From DATEKX01 sp963726785 (GTDB lineage Bacteria; Acidobacteriota; Blastocatellia; UBA7656): a DNA stretch of 64,000 nt. Where the stretch lies: the NCBI GenBank assembly GCA_963726785.1, contig CAVSDJ010000001.1:1-64000 (forward strand), given 5' to 3'. Shown piece after piece: positions 1 through 9,038 of the stretch (the stretch's first letter is position 1; the number at the start of each line of letters is the position of its first letter). The translations under genes and the position numbers were made by a program. Below the pieces are notes generated by a model. That model did no database searches. It worked only from the letters and a program-made list of their open reading frames with translations, and was not told the origin of the DNA.

Positions 1-929
1 GGCTTGCGCGTCGTATTTAAAGACGAATTGATAGATGGCCTGCGTCGTCAGCCGCTCGTCTCGTCTAAGAAGCTGTATGCCGGGGACAGCCGATAACCCG
101 GTTGACAGCCGCGCCGACCGCGCCGCCCGCAGTTCGGTCTGTTCAGGTCAGCCGCTCAAACTGAGCCAGAAGAATGGCCGCTTGAAACTCGGTCATTCGA
201 TAATTGAATCCAAGTAGGCGATGGCCGAAGCGGTCGGTTTGACTCGCCCGCCCGCAATTGACGTAAGACTGGCAAAGCTCAAAAAGCTCTTCATCAGTGG
301 TCATCACGACGCCGCCTTCGCCCGCCGTCATCAGCTTGCTTGTTTGCATGCTGAATGAGCCCGCGTCGCCGATTGAGCCTGCGCCCCGCTCTCGCCATCT
401 TGCGCCGTGCGCGTGTGCGCAATCTTCGATCACCTTCAAACTATGTCGCGCGGCAAGCTCACATGATTTCGTCCATGTCGGCCATGCTCATCGCGAGGTG
501 GACCGGTATGATGGCTCGCGTGCGAGAGGTGACAGTCGCCGCCGCCGCCGCCGCGTCAATGCAGTAGGTGTCGGGCAGAACGTCTACGAAGACAGGGATC
601 GCGCCCAATCTGAGGACGGGCGCGGCAGTGGCCTCAAACGTATAGGCAGGGACGATGACTTCATCACCCGGAGAGATGCCGATTGCTTTAAGCGCGATCT
701 CAAGCGTGACCGTCCCATTAGCCGCGCACAGAGCATGCTTTGCGCCTTGATGAGCGGCGAACCGCTCAGCGAAAAGCTCGGCCAACTGGTTCGGGAAAGG
801 GTAGCCGCCCCAGTTGCGGCTTTCGAGCACGCCTGTGATGGCGCGCCTCTCTCGGTCATCGAACTGCGGCCACTCGGTGAAGGCTTTCGTCCTCACCGGC
901 GGCCCCCCGGCGATTGCTAGTTTAGCCAT
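1..929 (-). pseudogene. DegT/DnrJ/EryC1/StrS-family PLP aminotransferase, frameshifted and cut by the window edge
   Basis: Sugar aminotransferase-like PLP enzyme of the DegT/DnrJ/EryC1/StrS family, which usually makes amino-sugar nucleotides. The start is ATG at 929 (MAKLAIAGGPPVR). The N-terminal part reads to about 459 (HALCAANGTVTLEIALKAI, DEVIVPAYTFEATAAP) and then stops. The protein resumes in another frame at 439-143 with the family's VIEDCAHAHGA block and the FSMQTSKLMTAGEGGVV block that carries the PLP lysine. A second shift near 145 continues it in a third frame to position 1 (IQLLRRDERLT...YQFVFKYD). The first break is repaired by removing one base near 458. The C-terminus lies outside the window. 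It sits 16 bases downstream of the permease gene on the same strand, so co-transcription is possible. The family call is firm; the substrate is unknown. The breaks may be sequence errors rather than decay. Confidence 0.8.
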
Positions 930-945
930 ACCTATTCCTAATAAC

Positions 946-2341
946 TTAGTCGGCGACCGTCGAAGCTGTTTCGACGAAGGGCCACCGCGCAGTGCGCCAT
1001 GACCAGATGAAGAAAAACGCGACGCCGAGCACGAGCGTCCCAAGCCCGAACAGAATGATGTACAAATCCGATGTCGCGAAGATGAATACCCAGCCGACGA
1101 GCGCGACGATGCTCGGAATCGGATAGAACCAGATTCGATACGGGCGCGGCATGTCCGGGCGCTCGCCTTCTGAGCAACATTACGGCGAAAATCTGGCCGA
1201 TGAACTGAATGAGAATCCTTGTCGTGATAAGCGCGTCGATGACCAGGCCGAGCGAAAAGAAGCTGCACGCGATAGAGAGCATGCCGATGACGATCAGTGA
1301 GACGTAGGGGAAGTTTTTTTGCGGATGAAGGCGGCCAAAGATTTTGAAGAAGTAGCCATCCTGAGCCGCCGCGTAAGGAATGCGCGAGTAGCCTAACAGC
1401 AGCGCGAAGACTGAGCCGAAAGCCGTCCACAGAATCATCGCCGTAAACGCCGTCGCCACCTTCGAGCCATAAATCTTTTCCATGAAGGTCGAGACGACGA
1501 AGTCGGAGCCGGGCCGCGCGTCTGCGGGAACGAACTCGCGCCACGGCACGACACCGATGATCGAGAGGTTAATCGCGAAGTAAATCGCCGCCACCGCGAG
1601 CACGCTGATGATGATCGAGCGCGGGATGGCACGGCCAGGGTCTTTGACTTCGTCGCCGATGTAACAGATGTCGTAATAGCCCAGATAGTCGTAAACGCCA
1701 ATTCGGGTCGCTGCGCCCAGCCCCAGCAGAAAGCCTATAGAAAAATCGAAAGCGCCCGGCGGAAAGTCGAACGCCATCTTCGCGTCGAAGTGCATCGCCC
1801 CCGTCGCGATCACTGCGGCGGTCGTTAGCGAGTGTGCCTACCCACAAGCTCACTGTGATCTTGCCGATCGATGTGATCTTGCGATACAGCAGCGCGATGT
1901 TGATCACGCCCACTGCTGCTGCGACCAGGGCGGTTTGCAGAGGGGTAACCGTGGGCCATATGTAGGCCGTGTATTTGGCGAAGCCGATATAACCGGAGGC
2001 GATTTCGAGCGGGCCGCTGAGGATGAATTGCCAGATGAACAAAAATGCCATCAACCGGCCATAGGTCTCGCGGCCATACCCTTCGCGCAGATAGACGTAA
2101 GTGCCGCCCGACCCCGGCATGCTGCGCCAAGCTCGCTCCACACCATGCCGTCAGGTATGGCGATGAGGACGGCAATGAACCAGCCGAGCATCGCCTGCGG
2201 CCCGCCGAGCGCCGACATCAGCAAGGGGATCGTGATGAACGGCCCGATGCCGATCATGTTCGACATGTTGAGCGCCGTCGCCTGCAACAGCCCGAAGCGC
2301 CGCTGCAGATGCGTATCGTCCGGTTTTTGTTTCAGTTCCAT
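946..2341 (-). pseudogene. APC-superfamily amino acid permease, three frameshifts
   Basis: Multi-spanning amino acid/polyamine permease of the APC superfamily. It starts with MELKQKPDDTHLQRRFGLLQA and the first-helix signature NMSNMIGIGPFITIPLLM, typical of APC transporters. The protein is split over three frames: 2341 to about 2122, about 2122 to 1830, 1830 to 1161, and 1161 to 946. Each junction is repaired by a single base (one missing base near 2122, one extra near 1830 and near 1161), and the joined product has a normal length of about 465 residues with some 12 hydrophobic segments. It is followed after 16 bases by the aminotransferase gene on the same strand. The substrate cannot be told. 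Inactivation is possible, but single-base repairability at all three points suggests consensus errors. Confidence 0.85.
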
Positions 2342-2368
2342 CTGTCTCTCCGGCGTCTATTCATTATC

Positions 2369-2489
2369 AGAAACCTAAAGATTCACCGCAGAGGCGCAGA
2401 GGACGCGGAGGCGGCGCAGAGGTTTTTATGTTTGCTTATCCTCTGCGAAATCTCTGCGTCCTCTGCGCCTCTGCGGTGAACAGGTTTCT
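2369..2489. repeat. Intergenic palindrome, TTCACCGCAGAG family, copy 1
   Basis: Long imperfect inverted repeat. The core is bounded by TTCACCGCAGAG (from 2382) and CTCTGCGGTGAA (to 2480), with internal GCGCAGAGGACGC-type repeats. The outer arms AGAAACCT (2369-2376) and AGGTTTCT (2482-2489) extend the stem. It lies between the GH2 gene and the permease gene, both on the minus strand. Four related copies occur later in the window. Confidence 0.85.
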
Positions 2490-2531
2490 TTTTCACAGAC
2501 ATTGAATAGGCTCTGTCTCCTTGTCTCAATG

Positions 2532-5500
2532 TCACTTCACTTCAAACTCATATAAATTCTCAGATAACCGCTTGCCGTCGCGGTCGAAAACCTCTGCGCG
2601 AAGCTCATATGTTCCCGCACTCGCCGCCCGCCATCGCAGATCAGTGAGTTTTGCCGAAGAGTCTTCCGCGATGTTGATAACTAACTCGCCGCTACCCGCC
2701 ACTGCCCCATTCGACTTGACGATCTTCCACCTGACGCGCGCGCCGGGGATCGCGTACCAGTGATCGTTGATGACCCACAGGCCGCAGCGAAAATCTTCTC
2801 CGGCCCGCCACGTGTCGCGGTCGTATTCAAGGCTCGCAAGCACCATCTGAAAGCTCCGCTGCACGGTGAAGTAAGATTTCGTCGGCTTGCGGAAATAATC
2901 GAGCGCGGCCATAGTCACCGACGGCCAGAAATCAATCGCGTGGAAATGAAGGATGCCGCCCGCGTCATACTTGCGCCGCCGCATCCGCTCGATGGCGAGT
3001 TGATGAAGGCGCGCCACGTAGGCTTGAGTGCGCGGAATATATTCTTTGAGCGTGAGGCCATCGGGGCGGCCCCAGGCGCGCATCGCCTCCGTGATCTGCA
3101 GCTTGCGGAATATCCATTCTTCTTTGTGGTCTTCGATGGGCCAGTGATCGGGAAGAAACTGCATCAAGGTTTCGTAATTCGGCAGCGCCGTCGCGCCGAG
3201 TTCCGAGATGAATTTTTCTTCGGTCGTCGCATACTCCCAGATGTTGCCGCCGTACCATCCGTAATAAATATGACCGTCGCCATAGCGGCCTGTGCTTCTG
3301 ATGACGGCGCGGCGCTCCTGATCACCTGCGTATAAACGCCCGGCCAGGTGTTTGGTGAGCACGCGATAATTCTCCAGGTCTTCTTCGTCGCTCGTCGCCC
3401 AGATCGCAAGCGATGGGTGATTGCGGATCATTTGAATGTGATTGTCGTAAAGCCGGGCAGCGGCGAGCGCGAACTCTGTGTCGCGCGGGTACCAGGCTTC
3501 AAGAAAGTCCTGCCACACCATTATCCCAAGCTCGTCCGACAGGTCATAGAATTCCGGGTTCTGAAAGTGGCAGTGCAGGCGGATCATATTGACGTTCATG
3601 CTCTTCATCAGATTGATATCGCGTTCATACTTCTCGCGGCTCATCTCTGACATGAAAAGTTCAAGGTAGTAAGAGTTGGTCCCGCGAATATAGATGCGGC
3701 GACCGTTGAGATAGAAGACCCATCCGACTTTTTCTATTTCGCGAACGCCGACTGCCTGCGAACGCTGATCGGAAACCAGTCCGTCAACCAGAACGCGCGT
3801 CGAGAGCGTGTAGAGATTCGGCTTGCCATGATCCCACGTCCACCACAACTGCGGCTTGTTTAGGTGAAACCTGATCCTGAAGCGCCGCGCGCTCTGATCG
3901 GCGAGATCAGAGAGGTCAACCGTCGCCTGCAGTTGTTCATCGCTCGAAAAATTACGCGGCGCGAGCGAAAGCTCTAACCTGCCTTCCACATGATCGGCTC
4001 CCAGAGCCACTTCCACGTCAACATCAGCCGAGCCATCCGGGTTTAGCGAAGGACGACTAACGACACTTTCGATGACGATGGAGTGGTTCGCGACGAGGCG
4101 CACGCTGCGCGTGATGCCGAGGGCTGTGATGTTATCGGGCTTTTGATCGACTGCCCCATAAGAGCCTTTAATAGTGTAGGGGCGGTGCCGCCAGTAATAA
4201 TCAACCGGAGTCCACACGCGCACAGTGATGACGTTTTCGCCATCCGTGCTTACGTCACCCGTGACTTCAAACTCGTAGGGGTCAATATAGCCTTCGTGTC
4301 GCCCGAGCTTTTTTCCGTTGAGCCAGATGTCCGCGTAATAATCCGTCGCGTCGAACTGCAAACGGATGCGTTTGCCCTTCATCTCTGCGGGCACACGAAA
4401 GCTCTTGCGATACCACCACTCTTTGAAGCTGATCCATTCGGCCTCGTGCGTATAGTAGGCGGGATACTTAAGGATTTGCGTGTGAACAGAGCCCGGTACT
4501 TGAACCGTCTGCCATGTGGAATCGTCTGTGGCGGCGGAAAACAGTCTCTGTTTTTCGCCGTCGCCTTTTTCCGCATGCCTGAGTTTCCACGCGCCGTCGA
4601 GCGGAAGCTCAATCACACTGCTCGCCCCTTTTTCTTTCGCCGGACGCTGTTCGACATAGTAAGCGGCTGTTCGCGGGGCGGGCGTGTAATCGGGCAGTTT
4701 CGCGAGCGGCTCGGGCGCGACCGTGTGCGCGAGGATCGGCTGCGCGAATCTGCGATAGCAGGCGCGCGCTTCGAGCAACGTTTCCGTTCCTTTCCACTGC
4801 GGGAAGGCGATAGCGATTTGTGAAGACCATTCGGCTTGGCGCTCAATCACTTCAGGACGTTTGATCGCCGCGATTCCCGTCTGTGCCGCCTGCGATCTGG
4901 CAGCACCAAGTTGCCTTGCGGCGTAGAACTGTCGAGAGCCGACGCCCGACCATTTGAGCGCAGAGTCCAATTCAATGAAGTCCAGCGCGCCATAGTTCTC
5001 TTGCGGATTGTAGTAGAGAATGTGTCCGCCGGGGAGGTCGTCAAAATCCGCCGCGCGGACGAGAAAGTTTTGCGGAATTATTTTTTTATGTGGCGGATTG
5101 TCTGTCTCCCACCCGTCGGGCCAGCCGACTTCCGCCCCACCGGCCCAGTGTGTGAACGGTTCGTAAGGCGTGGCCGATATGGCCGAAAAGAAGAAGCCGT
5201 AGTTTCCGTTCGCGGTTTCGGTTCGCGCCCGCCAGACTATAACGGGGCTGTTAGCGTACCATTCAAACTCCCACTCTTCCGCGCTCGTCGCGTGTCGCGC
5301 CCCTCGGAGTCGCACGCGCGCACGCAACGGGCCTGCCTCTATCACATTGACTTCGTTGAACTCTGCCGCGCGTGCGACGCCCGCAAGCTGAGTCCCCCAA
5401 CCTGCGCTCCTTACGCCGAACGAAAGCTCCTCTTTTACATCCGGCGTCGTTTCGACGAGGTTGAGCATGCGATGCTCGCCCGACGTGCGGTTGTAGGCTT

Positions 5501-5984
5501 CGACAATCGCAGGCTGTGTGTTGTCTTTGCCGAGGTTGATGATGATACCGAAACGGTTATTGCCAAGCTCCAGGCGGCTCGTGCCCAGGCGGCGCATGAT
5601 GATGTCGGTCGGGTAATCGCCGCCATGATGCCCTGGCTTTTGGATAGGCGGCGCGAGCGGCAAAGTCAGCAGCCGATAGCGCGGCAGGCGGCCCGGTATT
5701 AAGGTGGCAGGGAAAAGGATCTCAGCCGACTTGATCGAGCCGTCCGGGTGAGTGTCGCCGACTACCACTTGAACGGGCAGCTCGCGGCTTTCATCATCAA
5801 GCACGCGTAACTGTCCGGCGCGAGCCTCGCCCGCAGCAAAGCTGATGACTAATCGCACAACCTCTTTGTCGCGCCGCTCAATCCCTGTAGGCTCTTCGAG
5901 CTGTATTGCCCAGCCCCGCCCCTGAGCTTCGGCCACCACGGCGGCAGAGAGTATATATAAGATCAGGGCGGCTATCTTGGTCAT
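2532..5984 (-). CDS. Secreted glycoside hydrolase family 2 protein (beta-mannosidase/exo-glucosaminidase-like), 1150 aa
   Basis: Predicted exported glycosidase. Residues 1-20 form a signal peptide (MTKIAALILYILSAAVVAEA). Residues about 25-400 are a domain I do not recognise, rich in beta-strand-like sequence (RLGTSRLELGNNRFGIIINL). Residues about 455-600 match a GH2 sugar-binding jelly roll (WYRKSFRVPAEMKGKRIRLQF, DIWLNGKKLGRHEGY), followed by an Ig-like domain and, from about 760, a GH2 TIM barrel (YIRGTNSYYLE, MNVNMIRLHCHFQNPEFYDL, MVWQDFLEAWYP). The usual Asn-Glu acid/base motif after HPSLAIW is replaced by ATSDEED; the nucleophile-type Glu is probably in FISELGATALP. At 1150 residues it is longer than typical beta-mannosidases (about 800-900) because of the extra N-terminal region. 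It stands alone on the minus strand. The family is secure, the substrate is not. Confidence 0.85.
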   Translation of the reverse strand: MTKIAALILYILSAAVVAEAQGRGWAIQLEEPTGIERRDKEVVRLVISFAAGEARAGQLRVLDDESRELPVQVVVGDTHPDGSIKSAEILFPATLIPGRLPRYRLLTLPLAPPIQKPGHHGGDYPTDIIMRRLGTSRLELGNNRFGIIINLGKDNTQPAIVEAYNRTSGEHRMLNLVETTPDVKEELSFGVRSAGWGTQLAGVARAAEFNEVNVIEAGPLRARVRLRGARHATSAEEWEFEWYANSPVIVWRARTETANGNYGFFFSAISATPYEPFTHWAGGAEVGWPDGWETDNPPHKKIIPQNFLVRAADFDDLPGGHILYYNPQENYGALDFIELDSALKWSGVGSRQFYAARQLGAARSQAAQTGIAAIKRPEVIERQAEWSSQIAIAFPQWKGTETLLEARACYRRFAQPILAHTVAPEPLAKLPDYTPAPRTAAYYVEQRPAKEKGASSVIELPLDGAWKLRHAEKGDGEKQRLFSAATDDSTWQTVQVPGSVHTQILKYPAYYTHEAEWISFKEWWYRKSFRVPAEMKGKRIRLQFDATDYYADIWLNGKKLGRHEGYIDPYEFEVTGDVSTDGENVITVRVWTPVDYYWRHRPYTIKGSYGAVDQKPDNITALGITRSVRLVANHSIVIESVVSRPSLNPDGSADVDVEVALGADHVEGRLELSLAPRNFSSDEQLQATVDLSDLADQSARRFRIRFHLNKPQLWWTWDHGKPNLYTLSTRVLVDGLVSDQRSQAVGVREIEKVGWVFYLNGRRIYIRGTNSYYLELFMSEMSREKYERDINLMKSMNVNMIRLHCHFQNPEFYDLSDELGIMVWQDFLEAWYPRDTEFALAAARLYDNHIQMIRNHPSLAIWATSDEEDLENYRVLTKHLAGRLYAGDQERRAVIRSTGRYGDGHIYYGWYGGNIWEYATTEEKFISELGATALPNYETLMQFLPDHWPIEDHKEEWIFRKLQITEAMRAWGRPDGLTLKEYIPRTQAYVARLHQLAIERMRRRKYDAGGILHFHAIDFWPSVTMAALDYFRKPTKSYFTVQRSFQMVLASLEYDRDTWRAGEDFRCGLWVINDHWYAIPGARVRWKIVKSNGAVAGSGELVINIAEDSSAKLTDLRWRAASAGTYELRAEVFDRDGKRLSENLYEFEVK

Positions 5985-6339
5985 CTCGGTTCTTTCTTAA
6001 AGAGCAACAGCCAGAGGGCAAGCTATCTAAAGGTTTATAGCCACCTTTTTCGTTGAATTAGCAGATTGCATTTTACCCTCAACGACGCAGGGCATTTTAC
6101 TCTGAAGACCGCCATCGTGTCAGCCCATAGCTGTCGCATGGTGAGGCAATCCAAAACTCAGTTAATGCGGTTCCGGTGCAAACATCAAAAAGAGGCCGAG
6201 CGACTGCTACAGTAGGCTCACTCTTATGCTGAGTTTGCAGGTGATATACCGGCGCACGCAGAGAATGATTATTGATGAATCAAATGGCGGCCCTTGAACG
6301 ACTTGGTGGAGTCAGATGAATTCCAAAACATGCGAATGA
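5985..6339. other. Intergenic stretch, no gene recognised
   Basis: About 355 bases between the GH2 start and the small zinc-ribbon-like gene. I find no convincing ORF, repeat or RNA. The part next to 5984 should hold the promoter of the GH2 gene, but no clear -35/-10 pair stands out. A short open stretch near 6170-6215 weakly resembles part of a reverse transcriptase in one frame; this was not accepted. Confidence 0.4.
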
Positions 6340-6549
6340 TTATGCGCTTGAATTCTCTTGTGCGCCACAACCCTTTAGAGCTTCTATTCTGCCTCGCACT
6401 CCTGCAAGGGCGGCTCTCTTTTCACTCAGAATAAACCTATCTATGTATGCTTTGCTTCCTTTTTGTTTTCTAGAAGCATCGTTTGTTGCTGGCGGGTAGT
6501 GAAAGCTTTTGCGACAATCGAAGCAGGCCCAATGTGTATACAAGCTCAT
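6340..6549 (-). CDS. Small CxxC protein, zinc-ribbon-like N-terminus, 69 aa
   Basis: Starts MSLYTHWACFDCRKSFHYPP. The CFDCRKSF block resembles a family of short zinc-ribbon proteins in which a second CPxCG pair follows about 20-30 residues later. That second pair is absent here: the remainder (ASRKQKGSKAYIDRF...) is basic and contains only one further Cys. So either the metal site is incomplete, or a nearby indel has altered the C-terminus. It lies one base downstream of the next minus-strand gene's stop, so the two could share a transcript. Function unknown. Confidence 0.45.
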   Translation of the reverse strand: MSLYTHWACFDCRKSFHYPPATNDASRKQKGSKAYIDRFILSEKRAALAGVRGRIEALKGCGAQENSSA

Positions 6550-6550
6550 T

Positions 6551-7018
6551 TTATTTTCTTCCTATTTCTAACCCGTTTTTCTCATCGCTCATCTCCACAT
6601 AGCGTATCTTGATATCCTCCCAATTCTCCAGCCTTAGCAGAATCAGGCTTTTATCGTCGCCTCTCTTCGCACGAGGTCTATATTGAATCTCTAATTCATT
6701 ATTGCCTTTCCATACGAGGTTAATATCAGCGCGACAGTCAATCGAGAAGACTTGCCCATGTTTAATTGTTCCAGCCCAAACCGTATTAAAGTAACTCCAC
6801 TTGCGACGCAGATTCACATGTGTAAGAAAGCCCGTAGTTGCGCCACAATTTCGCTCATATACTCGCGCCAAGTAACTCCCGTCGGGTGAGTAAGATTGGC
6901 CTTTATTCTCCTCAGAGCATAACCTAGAAGACCAGGGCGTAAGAGTTACAACTCCATAAAGGCACGTGATCATCAATGCAGCCAAACCTAAATTGCGAAA
7001 CCCTTTGGAAGTTATCAT
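6551..7018 (-). CDS. Membrane-anchored hypothetical protein, 155 aa
   Basis: Not recognised. It has one N-terminal hydrophobic segment (residues about 9-27, NLGLAALMITCLYGVVTL) and then a soluble domain. The phrase SPDGSYLARVYERNCGATTGFLTHVNLR followed by NNELEIQY recalls small exported domains seen in many soil bacteria, but no function is known to me. Two cysteines (CSEE, RNCGA) lie outside the membrane and could pair. It is upstream of the zinc-ribbon-like gene on the same strand with a 1-base gap. Confidence 0.6.
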   Translation of the reverse strand: MITSKGFRNLGLAALMITCLYGVVTLTPWSSRLCSEENKGQSYSPDGSYLARVYERNCGATTGFLTHVNLRRKWSYFNTVWAGTIKHGQVFSIDCRADINLVWKGNNELEIQYRPRAKRGDDKSLILLRLENWEDIKIRYVEMSDEKNGLEIGRK

Positions 7019-7065
7019 GTTCGCAAATTCATATATGTGTGCGATTTGAAAAGGTGCTTATATCT

Positions 7066-7479
7066 TCACTTCACAGGGACGAGTGACGAGGCTCCCTTAT
7101 CCTTCACAAAAAATACCAGAAACTTGGCTGGTTGTGAGTCGCTCGCATTCTTCGAGACGACGTGGACATCATCGGGCGATTCGTAAAACGTCTGGCCCGG
7201 CCCCAGGGTCACGGCTTTCCCGCCTTCGACCTGCATAACGATGGAGCCCTCCAGGACATAGACGAATGTGTTCGCGTTATGCCGATGCTTGGTGGACGAA
7301 GCGCCCGGCGCATACTCGACCGTGAGCATGACGGCTTCCTTGCCGGTCAGCCCGGCCAAATCCTTGGTCATGAGCGGGGCGACTTTGGTTTCCTGGATCA
7401 CCCCCGGAACTGAGGATGGGGCCGCGACTAGGCACAGCATTCCCATCAAAACCGTTTGTGCTGCGATACGATATATCAT
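7066..7479 (-). CDS. Exported cupin-domain protein, 137 aa
   Basis: Small single-domain cupin with an N-terminal signal peptide (MIYRIAAQTVLMGMLCLVAAPSSV). Cupin motif 1 is visible as EYAPGASSTKHRHNANTFVYVLEGS and motif 2 as GPGQTFYESPDDVHVVSKN; the histidines HRH and DVH plus Glu in VLEGS are the usual metal ligands. Such periplasmic cupins bind a metal and a small ligand or act as oxygenases/isomerases; the substrate is unknown. It follows the DinB-like gene on the same strand (20-base gap) with a GAGGAGG-like ribosome binding site just before the start, so it probably belongs to the 8728-7066 transcription unit. Confidence 0.8.
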   Translation of the reverse strand: MIYRIAAQTVLMGMLCLVAAPSSVPGVIQETKVAPLMTKDLAGLTGKEAVMLTVEYAPGASSTKHRHNANTFVYVLEGSIVMQVEGGKAVTLGPGQTFYESPDDVHVVSKNASDSQPAKFLVFFVKDKGASSLVPVK

Positions 7480-7498
7480 CTGATTTCCTCCTCTTTAA

Positions 7499-7960
7499 TC
7501 ACAGGGCCGACCGTTCCCGCCATTGCCGTATTGCCCTGGCATGCTTCGGGTAATGGCTGTAGGTATCTTGCCGCAAGCGGCGGCGGAAGCGCGTTTCGAG
7601 CGTGAATTGATCTTCGGGTGCCCGATGAATGTAGTCGATCAGCCGGTGGTGAGTTTCGTCCAGTTGCTTTAATACGTCCGAGAGCGACAGCCCTCGTTTC
7701 TGTTCCGTCATCTGCGCATTGAATGCATTGATGCCGCCGTACTTGACAGAGTACCGTGGCGGCCTGCGTCCTTCGATGATGAGCGGGAGGTATTTCAGCG
7801 CCTCCTCTTCCCAAGTGGTGATGTGCGCAAGGATGTCTTTGACCGACCAGTCGCCCGTGACTCCGGGTTCTGTCATAAGCGCATCTGACAAACCGGCGTA
7901 CGACTCCTTGATCGCCGCCCACGCCTTGTCGAGTTGTTTCAGAAGCTGCTGCTTATCCAT
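7499..7960 (-). CDS. ClbS/DfsB (DinB-like) four-helix protein, 153 aa
   Basis: Four-helix-bundle protein of the DinB-like/ClbS-DfsB type. It begins MDKQQLLKQLDKAWAAIKESYAGL and carries the typical TGDWSVKDILAHITTWEEEAL block (residues about 55-75) with the first metal-type His, then a middle helix with LKQLDETHHRLIDYI. ClbS itself protects against the genotoxin colibactin, but most relatives are uncharacterised, so only the fold is claimed. The third His-containing helix (DTYSHYPKHARAIRQW) is present. It sits 3 bases after the PEP mutase-like gene, so the two are very likely co-transcribed. Confidence 0.8.
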   Translation of the reverse strand: MDKQQLLKQLDKAWAAIKESYAGLSDALMTEPGVTGDWSVKDILAHITTWEEEALKYLPLIIEGRRPPRYSVKYGGINAFNAQMTEQKRGLSLSDVLKQLDETHHRLIDYIHRAPEDQFTLETRFRRRLRQDTYSHYPKHARAIRQWRERSAL

Positions 7961-7963
7961 CGC

Positions 7964-8728
7964 TCAACCTCTGGCCGCAGGCAAGCAACCCTCATCGCGT
8001 ACCGACAGGGCGGCTTTCTCAAAGCCGGTCCAGGCTGCCCAGGCGAATGCGGAGCCCAAGCTTATCCGCCGCGCGCCTGCCGCTGCCAGATCAGCAACAT
8101 TCATGTCGAGCAACAACACGTTCACCGGCTTGGGCGCGACGGCATCAACGATGTCCTTGACGCCAGCCAGGTCTTTGATGCCTGGGGCGTACAGCACATC
8201 GGCACCCGCGTTTGAGTAGGCAACGAGCCGATTTATCGCTTCATCGAGGCCCGTCTTCCCGATCAGCAAGCCCTCCGTGCGACCAACCAGCAGAACGTCC
8301 TGGCCGGACTCATTGATGGCTTCACGTGCCGCCTGTATACGCGCAACTGCCAGCGACATGGGATAGAGGTCTCGACCTGTGCGGTCTTCAATCGAAAGGC
8401 CAGCGACGCCCGTTTCGACCGCCAGCCGTACATTGGCCGCAACCCCATCAGGCTGATCCGCGAAGCCTGCTTCAAAGTCGGCATTGACCGGCAGATCGGT
8501 TGCCGCGCACAGCGCGCGCAGGTGGTCCAGTACCTCATCACGTGTCAGCTCGCCATCCTTACGTCCGAGCGTCCATGCGTAGCCAGCGCTGGTCGAGGCC
8601 AGCGCCTTGAATCCGAGTTTTTCCAGCCGACGGGCGCTGCCGATATCCCAGGGGTTGGGGATGACGAAATGGCCGCTTTCGTGCAGCGTGCGAAAGGCCG
8701 CGCGCCTGGCTGCTAAATCTTTGCCCAT
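7964..8728 (-). CDS. Isocitrate lyase/PEP mutase superfamily protein, 254 aa
   Basis: TIM-barrel enzyme of the isocitrate lyase/phosphoenolpyruvate mutase superfamily; relatives break or rearrange C-C or C-P bonds of oxaloacetate-like substrates. Visible blocks: FVIPNPWDIGSARRLEKLGFKALASTSAG (N-terminal barrel), VNADFEAGFAD (metal-binding Asp/Glu pattern), GVAGLSIEDRTG, and LLVGRTEGLL. The ICL signature KKCGH is absent, as in the small PEP-mutase-like group. Length is normal for that group (about 250-290). It is the first gene of a likely four-gene minus-strand unit with the DinB-like and cupin genes. The reaction cannot be fixed from sequence alone. Confidence 0.85.
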   Translation of the reverse strand: MGKDLAARRAAFRTLHESGHFVIPNPWDIGSARRLEKLGFKALASTSAGYAWTLGRKDGELTRDEVLDHLRALCAATDLPVNADFEAGFADQPDGVAANVRLAVETGVAGLSIEDRTGRDLYPMSLAVARIQAAREAINESGQDVLLVGRTEGLLIGKTGLDEAINRLVAYSNAGADVLYAPGIKDLAGVKDIVDAVAPKPVNVLLLDMNVADLAAAGARRISLGSAFAWAAWTGFEKAALSVRDEGCLPAARG

Positions 8729-9038
8729 ACGGTTGTCCTCCGAATGCGGGTTGAAATCATGATGCTTTGTAATAAAACGCGGTCGGCCTCGCGCTCACTT
8801 GTGACAGCGGCCCAACGCGGGTCTTTGTGAGCGTTTCGTCGGCGACTCGCGCCTTGTTTTCATCGTGCGTTCCTTTCACCAGCCTTACTGATGATTAGAA
8901 TTATAACTATAACGACCCGATGTTGCACTCCGAGTCTTGCTATCAAATTCAGACGATTGATATTTGACCGAGCCTGATCACGCTTATCGCTCGACTCCTT
9001 ACCCTGGCAGTTGATTTTCCTACGTGTTTACGTAGTGA
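8729..9038. other. Intergenic region with a possible minus-strand promoter
   Basis: About 310 bases between divergent features. A perfect TATAAT on the minus strand lies at 8900-8905 with only a weak -35 match upstream, so it is a tentative promoter for the 8728-7066 gene run, giving a leader of about 165 bases. Nothing else is recognisable. In particular no coding sequence continues the truncated subtilisin reading frame that opens at 9039. Confidence 0.35.

Noticed and set aside
4836..5702. 288-residue plus-strand ORF opposite the GH2 gene
   Set aside because: Antisense shadow; low-complexity and no start context.
6170..6215. Possible reverse-transcriptase-like fragment in the gap after the GH2 gene
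   Set aside because: Only about a dozen residues of weak resemblance, interrupted by a stop; not enough to support a gene.
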